NCBI GenBank assembly: GCA_946811185.2
Contig: OX328110.1
Span: 16,856,456-16,920,455, forward strand
Direction of reading: 5' to 3'
Origin: Hippopus hippopus
Taxonomy: Eukaryota; Mollusca; Bivalvia; Cardiida; Cardiidae
DNA: 64,000 nucleotides
The translations under genes were made by a program, and so were the position numbers. Every line of letters starts with the position of its first letter. Position 1 is the first letter of the stretch. Below the pieces are notes generated by a model. It made no database searches, had not been told where the DNA came from, and saw nothing but the letters and a program-made list of their open reading frames with translations. Positions 1 to 10,609 of this stretch are shown here, piece by piece.

Positions 1-516
1 AAAAGACAGCTTTTATGATTACTAAACACTTTGCAAAAGAAAAAGGGTAGGGAATAAAAAAACAGTCATGGTAATAAATATCCAAACTCCACTACTCTCA
101 TTATAAACAAAAGTTTCTGTCATAGGAAAATTACGAAAGACGACAAGGCTTTATTAATTCCTATTATTTTCTGTCATCGTCCATCACACTTTATTCGGTT
201 TTATACCGGCCCCCTAAATTATTCAAGAACCGTCCCCCAGTGATATAAATCCGCCGTCAGTGATATCTAATATACGTCATCATATTAATCCAAATTATAG
301 AAAAGCGTCACCAAGGGAACGCTCAAGGGATCAATGAATTATGATTTTTATAGAAAATGATCAGTCTTGATTTTAAAAATTTGATTTTTACAAATGAGAT
401 CCATTAGCTTACAGAATTTCTGTCTGGATGGCCAAAACTTGTAATGAGAACCGACATTCGCGAGTTCCCTTTTACTTCACGTGTGTTTGCCTTTTTGATA
501 AACAATCACGTGTTTT
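1..516. other. Intron of the SHOX homologue, nothing recognised
   Basis: AT-rich sequence upstream of the first visible SHOX exon. I see no coding exon here; homeodomain residues 1-46 are not encoded here and must lie further left. Confidence 0.5.
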
Positions 517-632
517 TACGAGTCCTGGTAGGAAGGCTTTTGAAAACATTGTGGGAAAAGGAGAAAATGCTGGTAACCAGCATTTTATCCTTTTCCCACT
601 ATGTTTTCTACCGTTTCACAGATATATCGAAT
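517..632 (-). repeat. Family B hairpin, partial
   Basis: Contains the B core: the arms GAGAAAATGCTGG and CCAGCATTTT flank the apex, followed by a CACTATGTTTTCTACC arm. The outer TTAA ends are lost. Confidence 0.75.
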
Positions 633-705
633 TGTTTGTGCAACATTTTAAATTGTCGCTTTCATAATAAACGAGTCATACTCTGGCAAAAGGTACTTAA
701 TGCAT

Positions 706-925
706 CTCTTTAACTCTTTACCAAACGACAAAAATTTAGACTGGTCCAAATTGAAAGGATTTGCAGACGACAAATTAAATGTAACTAAAATGATGATTTT
801 TGTTTTGGATGGGGTAGAAAGCATTGTGGGAAAAGGAGAAAATGCTGGTTACTCCTTTTCCCACAATGTTTTCAAAAGCCTTCTCTAACAGGGGTGTTAA
901 AACTAGGGATTGTGTGGTAATGGGT
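706..925 (+). repeat. Family B hairpin, full length
   Basis: Starts TTAACTCTTTACCAAACGAC and ends GTGTGGTAATGGGTTAA, so both ends are TTAA followed by an inverted CYCTTTACCA-type terminus. The middle has the paired GGAGAAAATGCTGG arm and its complement. Confidence 0.8.
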
Positions 926-927
926 TA

Positions 928-1150
928 ATACATTATACTAAGCAAGTAATTATATAATCATGGATTCATGAAATCAATTTCGTAGAACAACCGCTGAATT
1001 GTGAGGTACACTGGTCCTTTGACATGTAGAAAATTAACCAATAACAACAACAAATTTCAACCCATGTCAGCCTACGAGGACTGCGCAGGCTGACATGGGT
1101 CGACACTTTTTGCAGATGCATTAAGCTCCCTTTTCACAGAGCATGACTTA
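928..1150 (-). repeat. Family A foldback, reverse orientation
   Basis: Carries the A landmarks in reverse: CATGGATTCATG, GACATGTAGAAAATT, the central CATGTCAGCCT hairpin and a GAGCATGACTTA end. It directly follows a B copy. Confidence 0.75.
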
Positions 1151-1404
1151 TATGATTTTAATTTGGATGAGTCTAAAATTTTGTCGTCTGATCATAGACG
1201 ACAATTTTCGTATTGCATGAAGCAGGCTACATTAGAAAGTATTGTAGCGAAACCAAAAATTATCACGGAACATTTTTGCCTTTCTTGCAAACAAAAGGTC
1301 ATTTTCCTGCTGTGTTTTCATACATTTCCTACGATTAAGTTTCCTTTTTGTTCCACTTGTACATCTTCTTGGTTAGTTAAATGTTGATTGTTTCTTTTTC
1401 ACAG

Positions 1405-1462
1405 GTATGGTTTCAAAACAGGCGTGCAAAATGTAGAAAACAGGAAAGTCAAATGCAAAAAG
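1405..1462 (+). CDS. SHOX: SHOX homologue exon: end of homeodomain
   Basis: A 58-bp exon preceded by a pyrimidine-rich tract ending in CACAG and followed by the donor GTAGGT. It starts on a codon boundary with V47 and runs through W48, F49, Q50, N51 and R53 to the end of the homeodomain, then five more residues, and ends with the first base of a split codon. Glutamine 50 gives Q50-type DNA recognition. As I recall, human SHOX has a 58-bp exon at this place. Confidence 0.93.
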
Positions 1463-4400
1463 GTAGGTAATATCATCATCGTCCTCCTCCTCCTCATCAT
1501 CATCATCGTCATCGTCGTCGTCATCATCATCATCAAAGAAATCACTTGTTACATAGAAAATCTTGTTTCAAAAATATTATTTGATACATTATGCATACAC
1601 ATTACTATAGCACTGGTTGATATACCACACTTTTTCTGACAAGTACGAGTACATTTCACAAGTGTCCTATACATAACATTAATTCTTGGCTTTTGAATAG
1701 CGCCCAGTCGTCGTTAAAAGATTATCTTTGAAACGTACAGGTTTACAAGCACAAGAATAGGTTTTGGGCAGCAGAGAACTTGGATTTTCATATTGAAAAC
1801 CTGGTACATATTAAGACGATAAATGCACAGGCTGCTTTCACTCCAGACAGTATATAGTGGTGTCTTTGTTTCTCGCAGATGACAAAGACAATGCCGACTC
1901 TGTGAATATGGACGGCTATCTGAGCATTCTGAAGAATAATTTCATTTCAATACCTAGAAGTAAAAATAACATTGAAAATAATATATGCAATAGTATGTGG
2001 TTTCAGAAAGAATCAAAACCACACATGACCGTTAGCATAAATGAATGACTAAAAAAAAAAAAGAACACGATTAGGCAAAATTGCATGTAATTCAGACTAT
2101 CAGGGATGGCTACCACACTCTGGCCCTTAAGACTTTTTCGTGTGGGGTGCATTTAAGATGGTGTACAGTCCAACGTCACTCGAAGTTTCACAGGAATTCA
2201 AAACTGTGATCAAGAGAGACGTTACTGTAAGTAGCAGGGAGGCACCAAGAAATGCCATGAAGATCTCTAAATATAAGCTTGATCTCATAACTGCTCATTG
2301 ATCTCATAACTGCTCAGAGTGGACTTAATGTATGGCGACTGTTGAAAAATGGATCTGTCAGAAAAAATGACAATAGCATTAAGTAACATTAAGGTAATGC
2401 CTATGTACAATGTATCAAATGAAATTTTGTCTGCAAAAAGTAGGTTGCTTACGGTTCAGTTTAAATTGAACTGAACAGAACATTTTTAACACCAAGAATA
2501 AGGACAGATATCATGAAATACCCTGTACCTATGATAAAAGCAGTCAAATGACACACGCGCATGTACGACAGTCAGCTGGGATTAGTTCACGTCGAAGAGC
2601 ACGAGATTTATAATCTTGGGATACTTGACAGTGTGGGTTCGATTCCCACGACTTGCAAACTATAGTTTCCATTAGTCTTTCGGATGTGACTTTTAATCGA
2701 TGTCCCGTGTGACGACGCTTGAGAGCACGTTAGAGAATTAGGCGTATCTTAGAATGAGTTTCGCCCAGTACCTTGCACTATTTCCCCACCCCCCCAAAAA
2801 AAAAAATGACTTAAAGCCTTTGGGGTGGGACGTCGCCTATGATTTATGGACAACCGGTGGCAACAATATATAAATTCAAAATAAACAAACTCGTAAAACA
2901 AAAGAGAGAGTGCGATCGTAGATGAAACGCGCCCAAGATCTTCCATGATTATTATTATTATGTTGAACGGTCCGTTTTTCTTCGAGCGTTCTCGCGGTCA
3001 CTATTTCATTAAGAATTATTCCATGCAAATAACAAACCCAAACAAGCCGTAAATAAATAAAAAATTGGCCAATTTCTCACAGTCACTCTTTCCCTTTATC
3101 AAGGAATAATCCGTTAATTTGATAATGAAGGCTAATTTAATACAGCATTGATGGAATTTCGACAAATTAATTCTATTTGACGTAAAGAGTTAGCCGGAAC
3201 TACTTTCCAATTCTATTACAACGTGTTTTCCGAAAAGCCGCGCATGCTCTCTCTTGATTAACTCACTTCCTTCCTGAAGCAAATTTTGCATCAGACGACT
3301 TTGAAAACGTCGTTGTATATGAATTTAAAACATTAATCCATTTTTGATAAATATATATACATGAAAACATTGTTTCAAAAAGAGAAATTGCTCGTTACGA
3401 GCAATTTCTCCTTTTGGCCACAATGTTTTCAGAAGTCGTCTGCATCAAGACGGAAAATGTCGTCTGCTGACGGTAATTCGTTAACAGGATTCAATAGTAT
3501 CACTAATTTTCCTTCATGAAGTGCGCACTAATTAAATAACTGGCCTTTATGGGGGAAATATAATTTGACATATAACTGAAGTCTATTTGCTGAGTCGCGT
3601 GCTTTAACCCTTAGATCGACGGCATTGAAAACAAAAAAGGGGCATTATTCAAATGCCTTTGACCCTTTCGGGACCGTTGTTGCAAATATGTTGTTTTCTG
3701 GCTTACATAGATCAAGATCATACAGGTCCATATTCACCAACTATTCTTAAGACAGATCTTGGTCTTCTCAAGAATTTTCTTAATTTAAAAGTAACACAAC
3801 TTCTGATTGGCTTAACTAAATGGTTAAGCAAATCAGAAGTCGTGTTACTTTCTAAATCTATCATTTGACCAGGGATGTTCTTAAGAATGGTTGATGAATA
3901 AGAACCTAGACTGCACAGAACGTGCAGTCTGATCTTGAATCTATATCGTCCATTTGTTAAGTCAAGCATATAAGAGAAAAAAAAATAGTTCTGAGATTTG
4001 TTGGACTGTGTTTTTAACTTCTGCAAGAGGTCAAGTAAATATTTTCGGCAGCGAAAAAGATTAATATTTATTTTTAAAGCATAGCAAAAGAAATAAGATA
4101 TAACATCAGGAACAGTACATGTTAAGCTACATGTTTGACACATAATATTTCCTTAATAACAGCAACAAACGAAAAACTGTGGCAAATATCTTCAAAAACA
4201 CCATGCTGAAATATGAACTTTTAACATGTAGATCTATTAAGGTTTCATTTTTTACCAAACAGTCTTGACTTTTAACGACATAGGAGAAGAAAGCTTTTGA
4301 AAACATGTCAGGAATAGGAGAAAATGCTTTTCCCACCATGTTTTCTACCCTATCAGAAAACTTCAGTTCATTTGTATTAATTTTAAGTTAGTCGTCTGCA

Positions 4401-7400
4401 GATGTTGTGGTTTTGGAGGAGTTTTGAATTTATCAATTGGAAAAAGGTTGATAAAAAAGAAATCTGTCTAAGGCAGAAAACGTTCTCCACGCGCAATTTT
4501 TCATTTCGCAAAATGTTTTTGAAAGTGCCCTGCGACCAGACGACACAAAAGTCGTCTACTGGTGGCTGAAGCGTTAACTAGAGGTCTCGCGCGTGCAAAT
4601 CGACACCAAAACGTGCTAAAAGTCAATTGAACAGCCATTCAGATGTCAGCATCTTCGATGTAATTCGATCGCTGTCACACCGTTTTGATTGTCAATTCTT
4701 AAGGCCCCCGAGGGGAAAAAATTTCATTTATTGCTTATACGGACAGTGTAGATCAAAGATCAGCCTGCACGTTCTGTGCAGGCTGATCTCTGATCTACAC
4801 TGTCCGACATTTTGTCAAAATGTTCAATGGGCCGACCTAAATAGTCCTAAAATCGCAATATCTTGGCCAATATTCTTGACTAGCCATTTGGTGCTCTTAG
4901 GTTTTTCCCCAAGGTAAATATTTCTTTTTATGGCTTTTTTAGACTGTTTATTGCGGTTTAACCTGACCTTCCTATTAAATGATGAATTTATTATACCCAG
5001 AAGATGGGCAAGTCTTGGAAATAAATTTGGTTATGGTTCATTTTTGTTAAATTAAAACATATCTGAAATGGTTGAATTTAAATAATGTAGAGATAAAGCA
5101 TTTTAATTTAAAGCTGCAAATATTTTCTTAAATGAACAAAACGGTCAATAAATAAATAAATTAATAAATAAATAAATAAATAAATAAATCTCCTCAATAT
5201 TTTCTGCCGTTTAACCTGACCTTTTCAATCAAGGGCAAAACAGCAGTCAATTTTTGTACACCATTGACTTCTGTTGAAAATACTTTTGAAAATGGTGTTC
5301 TAAATGTATATGCTTAACAGTAAAAAGGTTCACGTAATGCTACGTGATAGCTGTCAAGATCTTGTCATCCAAAAGAGCTGATTTAATTAACATTCATGTT
5401 CCTTTAACCCTTTACCACACAACATAATTTTAGACCTGTCTAAATTGAAAGCATTTGTAAATGACAATTTTAACATGGCTCATATGAAATGATTTTTCTT
5501 TGATAGGGTAGAAAACATCATGGGAAAAGGAGAAAATGCTGGTAACCACCATTTTCTCCTTTTCCCACAATGTTTTCAAAAGCCTTCTTTTTCAGGGGCG
5601 TTAAAAGTCGTCATTGTGTGGTAAAGGGTTTTAAAATGTTTATTGTGGTTTAACCCGACCCCCAATTTTAGTGATGAGTTTATTGTACCCCGAAGATGGA
5701 CAATTCTAGGGAATTTGTCTTCGAATTCTTTGGTAAAGATTTAAAAAAATCCCCAAAAACTCTTCAAAATGAAACATTCTTTCATAGCATTCCTTTTGCC
5801 TGAAAAAAGAGGTGTTCTTAACAGTAATACTCTCGGAAGTTACCAAACAACCTTGAGTTTAAACAACCCTGAGAAGGCTTTTGAAAACATTGCGTGAAAA
5901 AACCAAAATGGTAGTAACCAGCATTTTCTCCCTTTTCCACAATGTTTTCTATCCTTTCACACAACTTTCATCATTTGAGCATCTGCAACAACTTTTAAAA
6001 ATTGGATGAGTCTGAAATTTTGTTGTTTGAACTATGTCATGTAATAATACTGGAGATGAAATTAAAACACCATTCAAATTTAAAATAGAAGTGTTCACTC
6101 AAATAAAACCATGAAACTTCTCGTCAGAAGCTACCATCAGATATTTATCACATTAAAGGGTTAAAAGAACATTTCACCAATTCTATTCATTTGAATGTTC
6201 TTCTTCACTGTTTCCTCTACTAACAATCCAATAATTCTTGTATTTTGGACATTATCATATATTCTCAAGCCATTACTTATACCAAATACAAAATTTTCTG
6301 TTTATAACAGTACTTTAACCTAAAATTAACCACACATATAAAGGGGGGAAAAAAAGACAACAATAAATAGGAGCAATATTCCAACTGTCTCACCATTTCT
6401 TTACCAGATGACAAATGTATCTATTTTTTCTAAACTTAATGCAAATGGATATTTGGCTCAAACTGAAAATCATTTTACTAGCTTTCAGCCTTCTGCGTAG
6501 TGTTACAATATCTAACCGGAAGTGCAGGGCGTATAATCTTCGCAAAACATATTTCCGCGATAATAAGTAAATCTCTTACGCTTTGAATTATTCATTGTTA
6601 ATAAACTCTTTTTGCGTTCATTCACGATTAAGAAATTAAAAAAAAAAAAAACGTTGCAAAATTAAAATTGAAGAGAGATAAGTCTGTTGTGTGAGAAAAA
6701 AATGAGGGAAACGACTGGTAACCAGCATTTTCTCCTTTTACTGCAATGTTTTCTACCCTATCATCTTTTGAGTCACACTGAAATTGTCGTCTGCAACTGC
6801 TTTGAAATTGCACAAGTCTACATTTTTGTCGAGTGGTAAAGCGTTAAACACCAATTCGCGTTGATTTTACATTCTCCATTTTGTACAGAAATAGTCGTTT
6901 GCATTTTTTTTCTCCGGAGGTTATGAGTTAACATTATAGAAATCTAATTCATTAAACATAATATCGCCTACTTTTTTGGTAAGAAAACACGCCTCAAAAC
7001 AACATGAAATAGAACAAGATCAACCAATATTCTTTCATATTTTCATTTAGCTAGCAGTGATTAATTGTCGAGAATAAATATTTGCCAGCACTGACAAAAC
7101 TTGTTAGGGTCAGAATTGAAATTATCGCCGCCTTTCAATTTCTACCCTTCAAACTCCTAGCGTATTATTTGCTTTATAATAATTCAAGATGATGTATCCC
7201 GATTTCCAATAACTCGCCCAAGAGACCAAATTAACTAAACACAAATATTGTTTGGCCGAAAGATTAAAGTATTTTATTTAGTTGATTCGCCTTTAAAAAA
7301 TCACCGAGGGTTCAGATTGGGGAAAATTACGCCATAGAATATTGGGTATTTGTACAAACAAATCTTTATGCATCTAATAACTTGTAATAGAAATGTCAGC

Positions 7401-9741
7401 GAAATGATTAATTGAGGAAAAAGTTCGCCAATTGGTTACATTAATTCTCTTCTGCTCTCTAACCTGTAAGAAAACATTATCTTGGATATTCTATTGAAGA
7501 AATAAAGCCATTCATAATACCCTGTCATTGCGTCGAAATGATCCGCCATCTTGGATGGAGATAAGAATGGGTCCAAATGCATCAAAATGGACGGCAAGGA
7601 TTTTTTGTAATTATGGTTCTATAAGAATATTATCTCTACACTGAATACGTCTTTAGAAAGTTGTTAGAACTTTGGCGCGCAATATTTATGAGATATTTTG
7701 GTGTTTGGAGACAGGTTTCTAACCAATTTGGAACATCTTTTGATTGTAGAAATTTCACATTTATTATTAACCCTTTACGATACAATCCTGGGTTTTAAGC
7801 GACTCTTAGGAAGAAGGATTTTGAAAACGTTGTTGGAAAAGGAGAAAATGTTCGTAACTAGCATTTTCTCCTTTTCTTACAACGTTTTTTTACCCCTTGC
7901 AGAGCAAATCTGACAATTTGAGCCCCGATTACTTTGTCGTCTGAATATGCTTTCAATTTAGAATTAAAAAACTGTCTTCTGGTAAAGAGTTAACTTACTG
8001 AATCTCAAGGACGGCTTTGGTTGCTTATTGCGTACAGTGTAGAGAAAGATTAGACCGCACAGAAGATGCAATCCTACAGTGAACCAATAGTGCATTTCTG
8101 TGCAGGCTGATCTTGATCTTCATTGTCCATTTTTTTTTTCGTGTGCAACATATCATAGCAAAGCAGTTACTTGAAACCGCTACTATTTGATCCACATGCT
8201 TACACAGAAAGTGTTCTACCTATTTATTTGGAACTTTATGGGATAAGCTACAATACAGGCTGATACACAAACCATTTCAATCTTGTATCGAACGATCCCT
8301 TTTCTCACGACCACGAGAAAAGGGCTCTTATAACATTGTTGGGAAAAAGGAGAAATGCTGACATTTTCTCTTTTTCTTTTCCAGTCTTGTCAAAAACAAA
8401 TCCCATCATTTGACCAAGATTTGTCGTCTGCACATGAGTCATGCTCTATGGAAAGAGGATTTCATACATCTGCAAAAAGTGTCGACTCATGTCAGCCCGC
8501 GCGGTTCGCGCACGCATCCATGGACCGAATCTTTTTCCCTTCTGTACTGAGATTTTCTGCGTATCCGAAGACCTTTCTACCTCATGACTCAATCGGTTGT
8601 TAAACAAAATGGGTAACATGGATCCATAATTATGTGATGGCTTGCCTGGTATACTGCTTCATGGAGATCCATCAAACCCTCTTTTGCCTAGACGCCGCTC
8701 AAATTCTTTTGGAATAGCCCAGAAAATTTTGTCTATTGAAGGTTTGAAGCACTGAAAGAAAATATCCGATTTATTTATTTGATAGCTAGGATTTTCTCCT
8801 GTTCAAGCAATGTTTTCTGCTCTTTCACAGAGAATTGTTTATTATTTGTCGTCTGCAAATGTTTTCAATATGGACGAGTCTAAAATTTTGTCGTCTGGTA
8901 GAGAGTTATTAAGATAACAAGTTTAATATATGACAGTTAACTCCTCATCTGATATAATCTTGTGTGTTGAAGACCCCCCTCCCCACAAGGAGGGCTTCTT
9001 AAAACATTGCAGGGGAAAGGAGAAAATGCTGCTAACCAGCATTTTTTTCCCTTTTCCCACAATATTTTTACATCTTTTATGAGACAAATGCCATCATTTT
9101 TGCCAAAATGAATTTGTCGTCTGCAAACACTTAATTTGGACCAGTTTAAATTTTTTTAGTCGCCTGGTGAAGAGTTAACCCTTTACCACACTTTCCCGAA
9201 ATTTCACAACCCTGAAAAATGCTACCTGAAATCATTGTAGGAAAAGAAGAAAATGCTGGTAACCAGCATTTTCTCCTTTTTCCACAACGTTTTCTACCAT
9301 TCCAACCACAATATTCAATTTTTGAGTCACATTTATTTTGTCGTCTGTAAATGCTTTCAGTTTGGACAGGCACAAAATTTTGTCGTCTGGTAAAGAGTTA
9401 AAGCATTTGACTACTTCCTCTTATTTTTTTCCCTTACAGCTGGAATAATGCTGACGTCGACCGGTAACATGACACCATTAGAAGCGTGCCGTGTGACGCC
9501 ATTTGTCAGTTTCCCGACGGTCAGAGAGCCCCTGGAACGACTACCCTATCCACCGTTCTTCCCGTATTTCCCCCTACCCTCGGCCCCTGCTATACACCCA
9601 ATGTTACTCTATCACCATCATTACGCGGCTGCTCTAAACTTCGCCTCTCTCCCAGACAGTGGGTTCAAGGGCTCCAAAAATACGAGTATAGCGGATTTAA
9701 GGTTGAAAGCGAGGCAGCATCTTGCCTCTCTGGGCTTATAA
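1405..9741 (+). CDS. SHOX: SHOX-type paired-class homeobox gene, 3' part (two exons, 5' end outside window)
   Basis: This is the 3' end of a nuclear transcription factor gene. Exons 1405-1462 and 9440-9741 join in phase: the first ends with one base (G) and the second supplies CT. Together they encode the end of the homeodomain (recognition helix WFQNRRAKC), a linker containing EACRVTPF, a proline-rich segment and a C-terminal OAR domain (SIADLRLKARQHLASLGL). The QE after the homeodomain, the ACRV motif and the exact OAR core fit SHOX/SHOX2 better than other paired-class genes (ALX, ARX, OTP, PRRX). The intron interrupts the homeodomain between residues 46 and 47, a common paired-class position. 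The N-terminus and homeodomain residues 1-46 must lie left of the window. Expression control cannot be judged from the sequence. Confidence 0.92.
1473..1534. repeat. CAT/CGT/CTC trinucleotide microsatellite
   Basis: Imperfect run of ATC, GTC and CTC triplets starting just after the SHOX exon donor. It produces a hydrophobic open frame that is not a real gene. Confidence 0.85.
1535..2560. other. SHOX intron, nothing recognised
   Basis: Single-copy-looking AT-rich sequence. Short open frames lack splice signals or recognisable protein similarity. Confidence 0.5.
2570..2890 (+). mobile_element. tRNA-derived SINE-2 copy, diverged
   Basis: A degenerate tRNA-like head contains the B-box-like GGGTTCGATTCCCAC at 2636-2650. 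The SINE-2 body follows (CTTTCGGATGTGAC, CGTGTGACG, CACGTTAGAGAA) and ends near GGACAACCGGTGGCAAC. The same body occurs at 37214 and, complete, at 49623-49920 in reverse. Confidence 0.75.
2950..3352. other. Repeat-free AT-rich block in SHOX intron; possible regulatory sequence
   Basis: No repeat family seen. It has an ATGCAAAT octamer at 3023-3030 and several TAAT-type homeodomain core motifs. Function is only a guess. Confidence 0.25.
3353..3475 (+). repeat. Family B-like hairpin variant
   Basis: The arms GAGAAATTGCTCGTTACGAG and its complement are flanked by GAAAACATTGT and ACAATGTTTTC. It is a diverged B hairpin whose apex differs from the usual GCTGGTTACCAGC. Confidence 0.65.
3724..3905. 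repeat. Family D palindrome
   Basis: Ends with CACCAACTATTCTTAAG and CTTAAGAATGGTTGATGAA, with the centre TGATTGGCTTAACTAAATGG and its complement. The same layout occurs at 22556, 31931 and 62877. Confidence 0.85.
4236..4400 (-). repeat. Family B hairpin, degenerate
   Basis: Has TTTTACCAAACAGTC at one side, GCTTTTGAAAACATG, a shortened GAGAAAATGCTTTTCCCACC apex and GTCGTCTGCAGATG at the other side. The apex arm has been partly deleted. Confidence 0.65.
4735..4812. repeat. Family C hairpin core, intermediate form
   Basis: A perfect stem starting GGACAGTGTAGATCAAAG contains TCAGCCTGCAC around the loop GTTCT. It combines the C layout with the TCAGCCTG of families A and F. Confidence 0.8.
5148..5190. 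repeat. AAAT tetranucleotide microsatellite
   Basis: About ten AAAT units with one interruption. Confidence 0.9.
5404..5632 (+). repeat. Family B hairpin, full length
   Basis: Begins TTAACCCTTTACCACAC and ends TGTGTGGTAAAGGGTTT, with the complete apex GCTGGTAACCACC. The terminal TTAA is lost at the right end. Confidence 0.8.
5862..6030 (-). repeat. Family B hairpin, partial
   Basis: GCTTTTGAAAACATTGCG, a diverged apex (GTAGTAACCAGC) and TTTTCTATCCTTTCAC mark an eroded reverse B copy. Confidence 0.65.
6031..6679. other. SHOX intron, nothing recognised
   Basis: AT-rich sequence with short poly-A tracts; no exon or clear repeat family seen. Confidence 0.45.
6680..6845 (-). repeat. Family B hairpin, partial
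   Basis: Contains GGTAACCAGCATTTTCTCC, TGTTTTCTACCCTATC, TGTCGTCTG-type sequence and an end GTGGTAAAGCGTTAA. The left arm is largely gone. Confidence 0.65.
6846..7768. other. Repeat-free AT-rich block in SHOX intron; possible regulatory sequence
   Basis: No repeat family, SINE or exon recognised over 900 bp, unusual for this window. It includes several ATTAATT/TAATTG homeodomain-type motifs (for example GTGATTAATTG near 7057 and ATGATTAATTGAGG near 7405). Regulatory function is only a suggestion. Confidence 0.25.
7769..7996 (-). repeat. Family B hairpin, full length, reverse
   Basis: Runs from TTAACCCTTTACGATAC to CTGGTAAAGAGTTAA, TTAA at both ends, with the paired GGAGAAAATG arms. Confidence 0.8.
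8040..8132. repeat. Family C hairpin fragment
   Basis: ACAGTGTAGAGAAAGATTAG and the later GTGCAGGCTGATCTTGATC are the eroded arms of a C hairpin. Confidence 0.55.
8290..8435 (-). repeat. Family B fragment
   Basis: A B arm (AACATTGTTGGGAAAAAGG), a collapsed apex and TTGTCGTCTGCA run directly into a family A copy. Confidence 0.6.
8436..8703 (+). repeat. Family A foldback
   Basis: GAGTCATGCTCTATGG at the start, CTCATGACTCAATCGGTTGT and ATGGATCCATAATTATGTGA inside, and a degenerate GACGCCGCTCAAA end. Confidence 0.75.
8775..9180 (-). repeat. Two family B hairpins in series (one half copy, one full)
   Basis: 8775-8911 is the right half of a B element ending GTCTGGTAGAGAGTTA. 8938-9180 is a full reverse copy running from GTTAACTCC to GAAGAGTTAA, with a G/C-rich insertion (CCCCTCCCCAC) near its left end. 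Confidence 0.7.
9177..9402 (-). repeat. Family B hairpin sharing a TTAA with its neighbour
   Basis: Starts with the same TTAA (9177-9180) that closes the previous B copy, then CCCTTTACCACAC, and ends GTCTGGTAAAGAGTTAA. It ends 38 bp before the SHOX terminal exon. Confidence 0.8.
9440..9741 (+). CDS. SHOX: SHOX homologue terminal exon: linker and OAR domain
   Basis: The acceptor is CCCTTACAG at 9431-9439 after a T-rich tract. Two bases complete the split codon, then 99 residues and a TAA stop (9739-9741) follow. It contains the SHOX-like EACRVTPF segment, a proline/phenylalanine-rich stretch (PYPPFFPYFP), a HHHHYAAAL patch and the OAR domain at the very C-terminus. In vertebrate SHOX this part is, as I recall, split over two exons; here it is one. 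Family B repeats end only about 38 bp upstream of the acceptor. Confidence 0.93.
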
Positions 9742-9817
9742 TGGATTCCAGCGGTTTTTTTTTTTTTATTCTTTTGTAGATATTAATCTTTACCATTTAC
9801 TTTCTATCCAATGTATT
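9742..9817 (+). other. Start of SHOX 3' UTR
   Basis: The unique sequence after the SHOX stop includes an 11-T run. The nearest AATAAA on this strand that I see is at 10232-10237, inside a family E repeat, so the true polyadenylation site is uncertain. Confidence 0.4.
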
Positions 9818-9935
9818 CATATGAGCCATGCTATGGCAAAAGGGGGCTACATGCATATTCACGATACATTGTACGAAGCATCTCATCACATAATCATGGA
9901 TCCATAAAATCCATTTAGTCTAACAGTCGACTGGA
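9818..9935 (-). repeat. Family A, truncated
   Basis: GAGCCATGCTATGGCAAAAG end, CACATAATCATGGATCCATA and CTAACAGTCGACT are A landmarks; the hairpin half is missing. Confidence 0.75.
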
Positions 9936-9959
9936 TCTGGAAGAATTATTTCATGCTTT

Positions 9960-10400
9960 CTGGTAGGATATCGAGAAATAGCGGTGAAAATATTTTTCGA
10001 TATTCCACGGGTACGACCAGTGAAAATACCGATTTTTATATTCTAGTTATCTAGGTAAAATGCGCGTGACTCACAACCAGATGGAAATATGACGTCATTT
10101 ACCTTACATTTCTCGCGGTTGACGTAATATTGTAATGCGTTGCTATGCGGAGGAGGTACGCCACGGGGAATAACTGGAAAGACTGTACTGGATTTTGATA
10201 AAGTTCCTCCCAGAAAGGGTTAAAAGCATGAAATAAATAGAATATTTGTTTTTTTCGGTGAAAGATCGAAATTTATTTCATCTCGTGAACATCATCGGTA
10301 ATATTTTCACGAGTGGCGCAGCCAATCGTGAAAATATTACCGATGATGTTCACGAGATGAAATAACTTTCGATCTTTCACCGAAAAAAACAAAAATCCTC
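9960..10400 (-). repeat. Family E repeat with near-perfect palindrome
   Basis: The right third (about 10245-10390) is a palindrome: TTTCGGTGAAAGATCG, CACGAGTGGC and the complementary arm. The left part shares GGCGTACC/GGTACGCC-type and GACGTCAT motifs with copies at 54880-55385 and 57350-57850, which lie in the opposite orientation. Confidence 0.85.
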
Positions 10401-10572
10401 TATGTATTGTCCTTTGAATATTCCATCCATGTCAGCCTGCGCGGACTGCACAGGCTGACAACGGTTGATACTTTTTAAAGATGAATTAAGCCCCCTTTTT
10501 TCAAAGAGTATAGCTTATATATTTACGAAAAAAAAAAAGTAAAAAATACAGTGTGGCCAAAGGCACTTGTCG
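10389..10572. repeat. Composite of family E edge and half of family A
   Basis: It joins AAACAAAAATCCTCTATG to the A hairpin (TCAGCCTGCGCGG) and ends GGCCAAAGGCACTT. An inverted copy with the same junctions is at about 15798-15983. Confidence 0.75.
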
Positions 10573-10609
10573 TTTGCAAACTTTGCCCTTTATCGCCTGA
10601 TACATTAAA

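Noticed and set aside
3718..4143. 141-residue open frame on the - strand
   Set aside because: It runs through a family D palindrome and AT-rich DNA; no known domain, and the same sequence recurs as a repeat elsewhere.
9486..9779. 97-residue open frame overlapping the SHOX terminal exon in another frame
   Set aside because: It is a shadow of the SHOX frame, which has a matching acceptor phase and a recognisable OAR domain.
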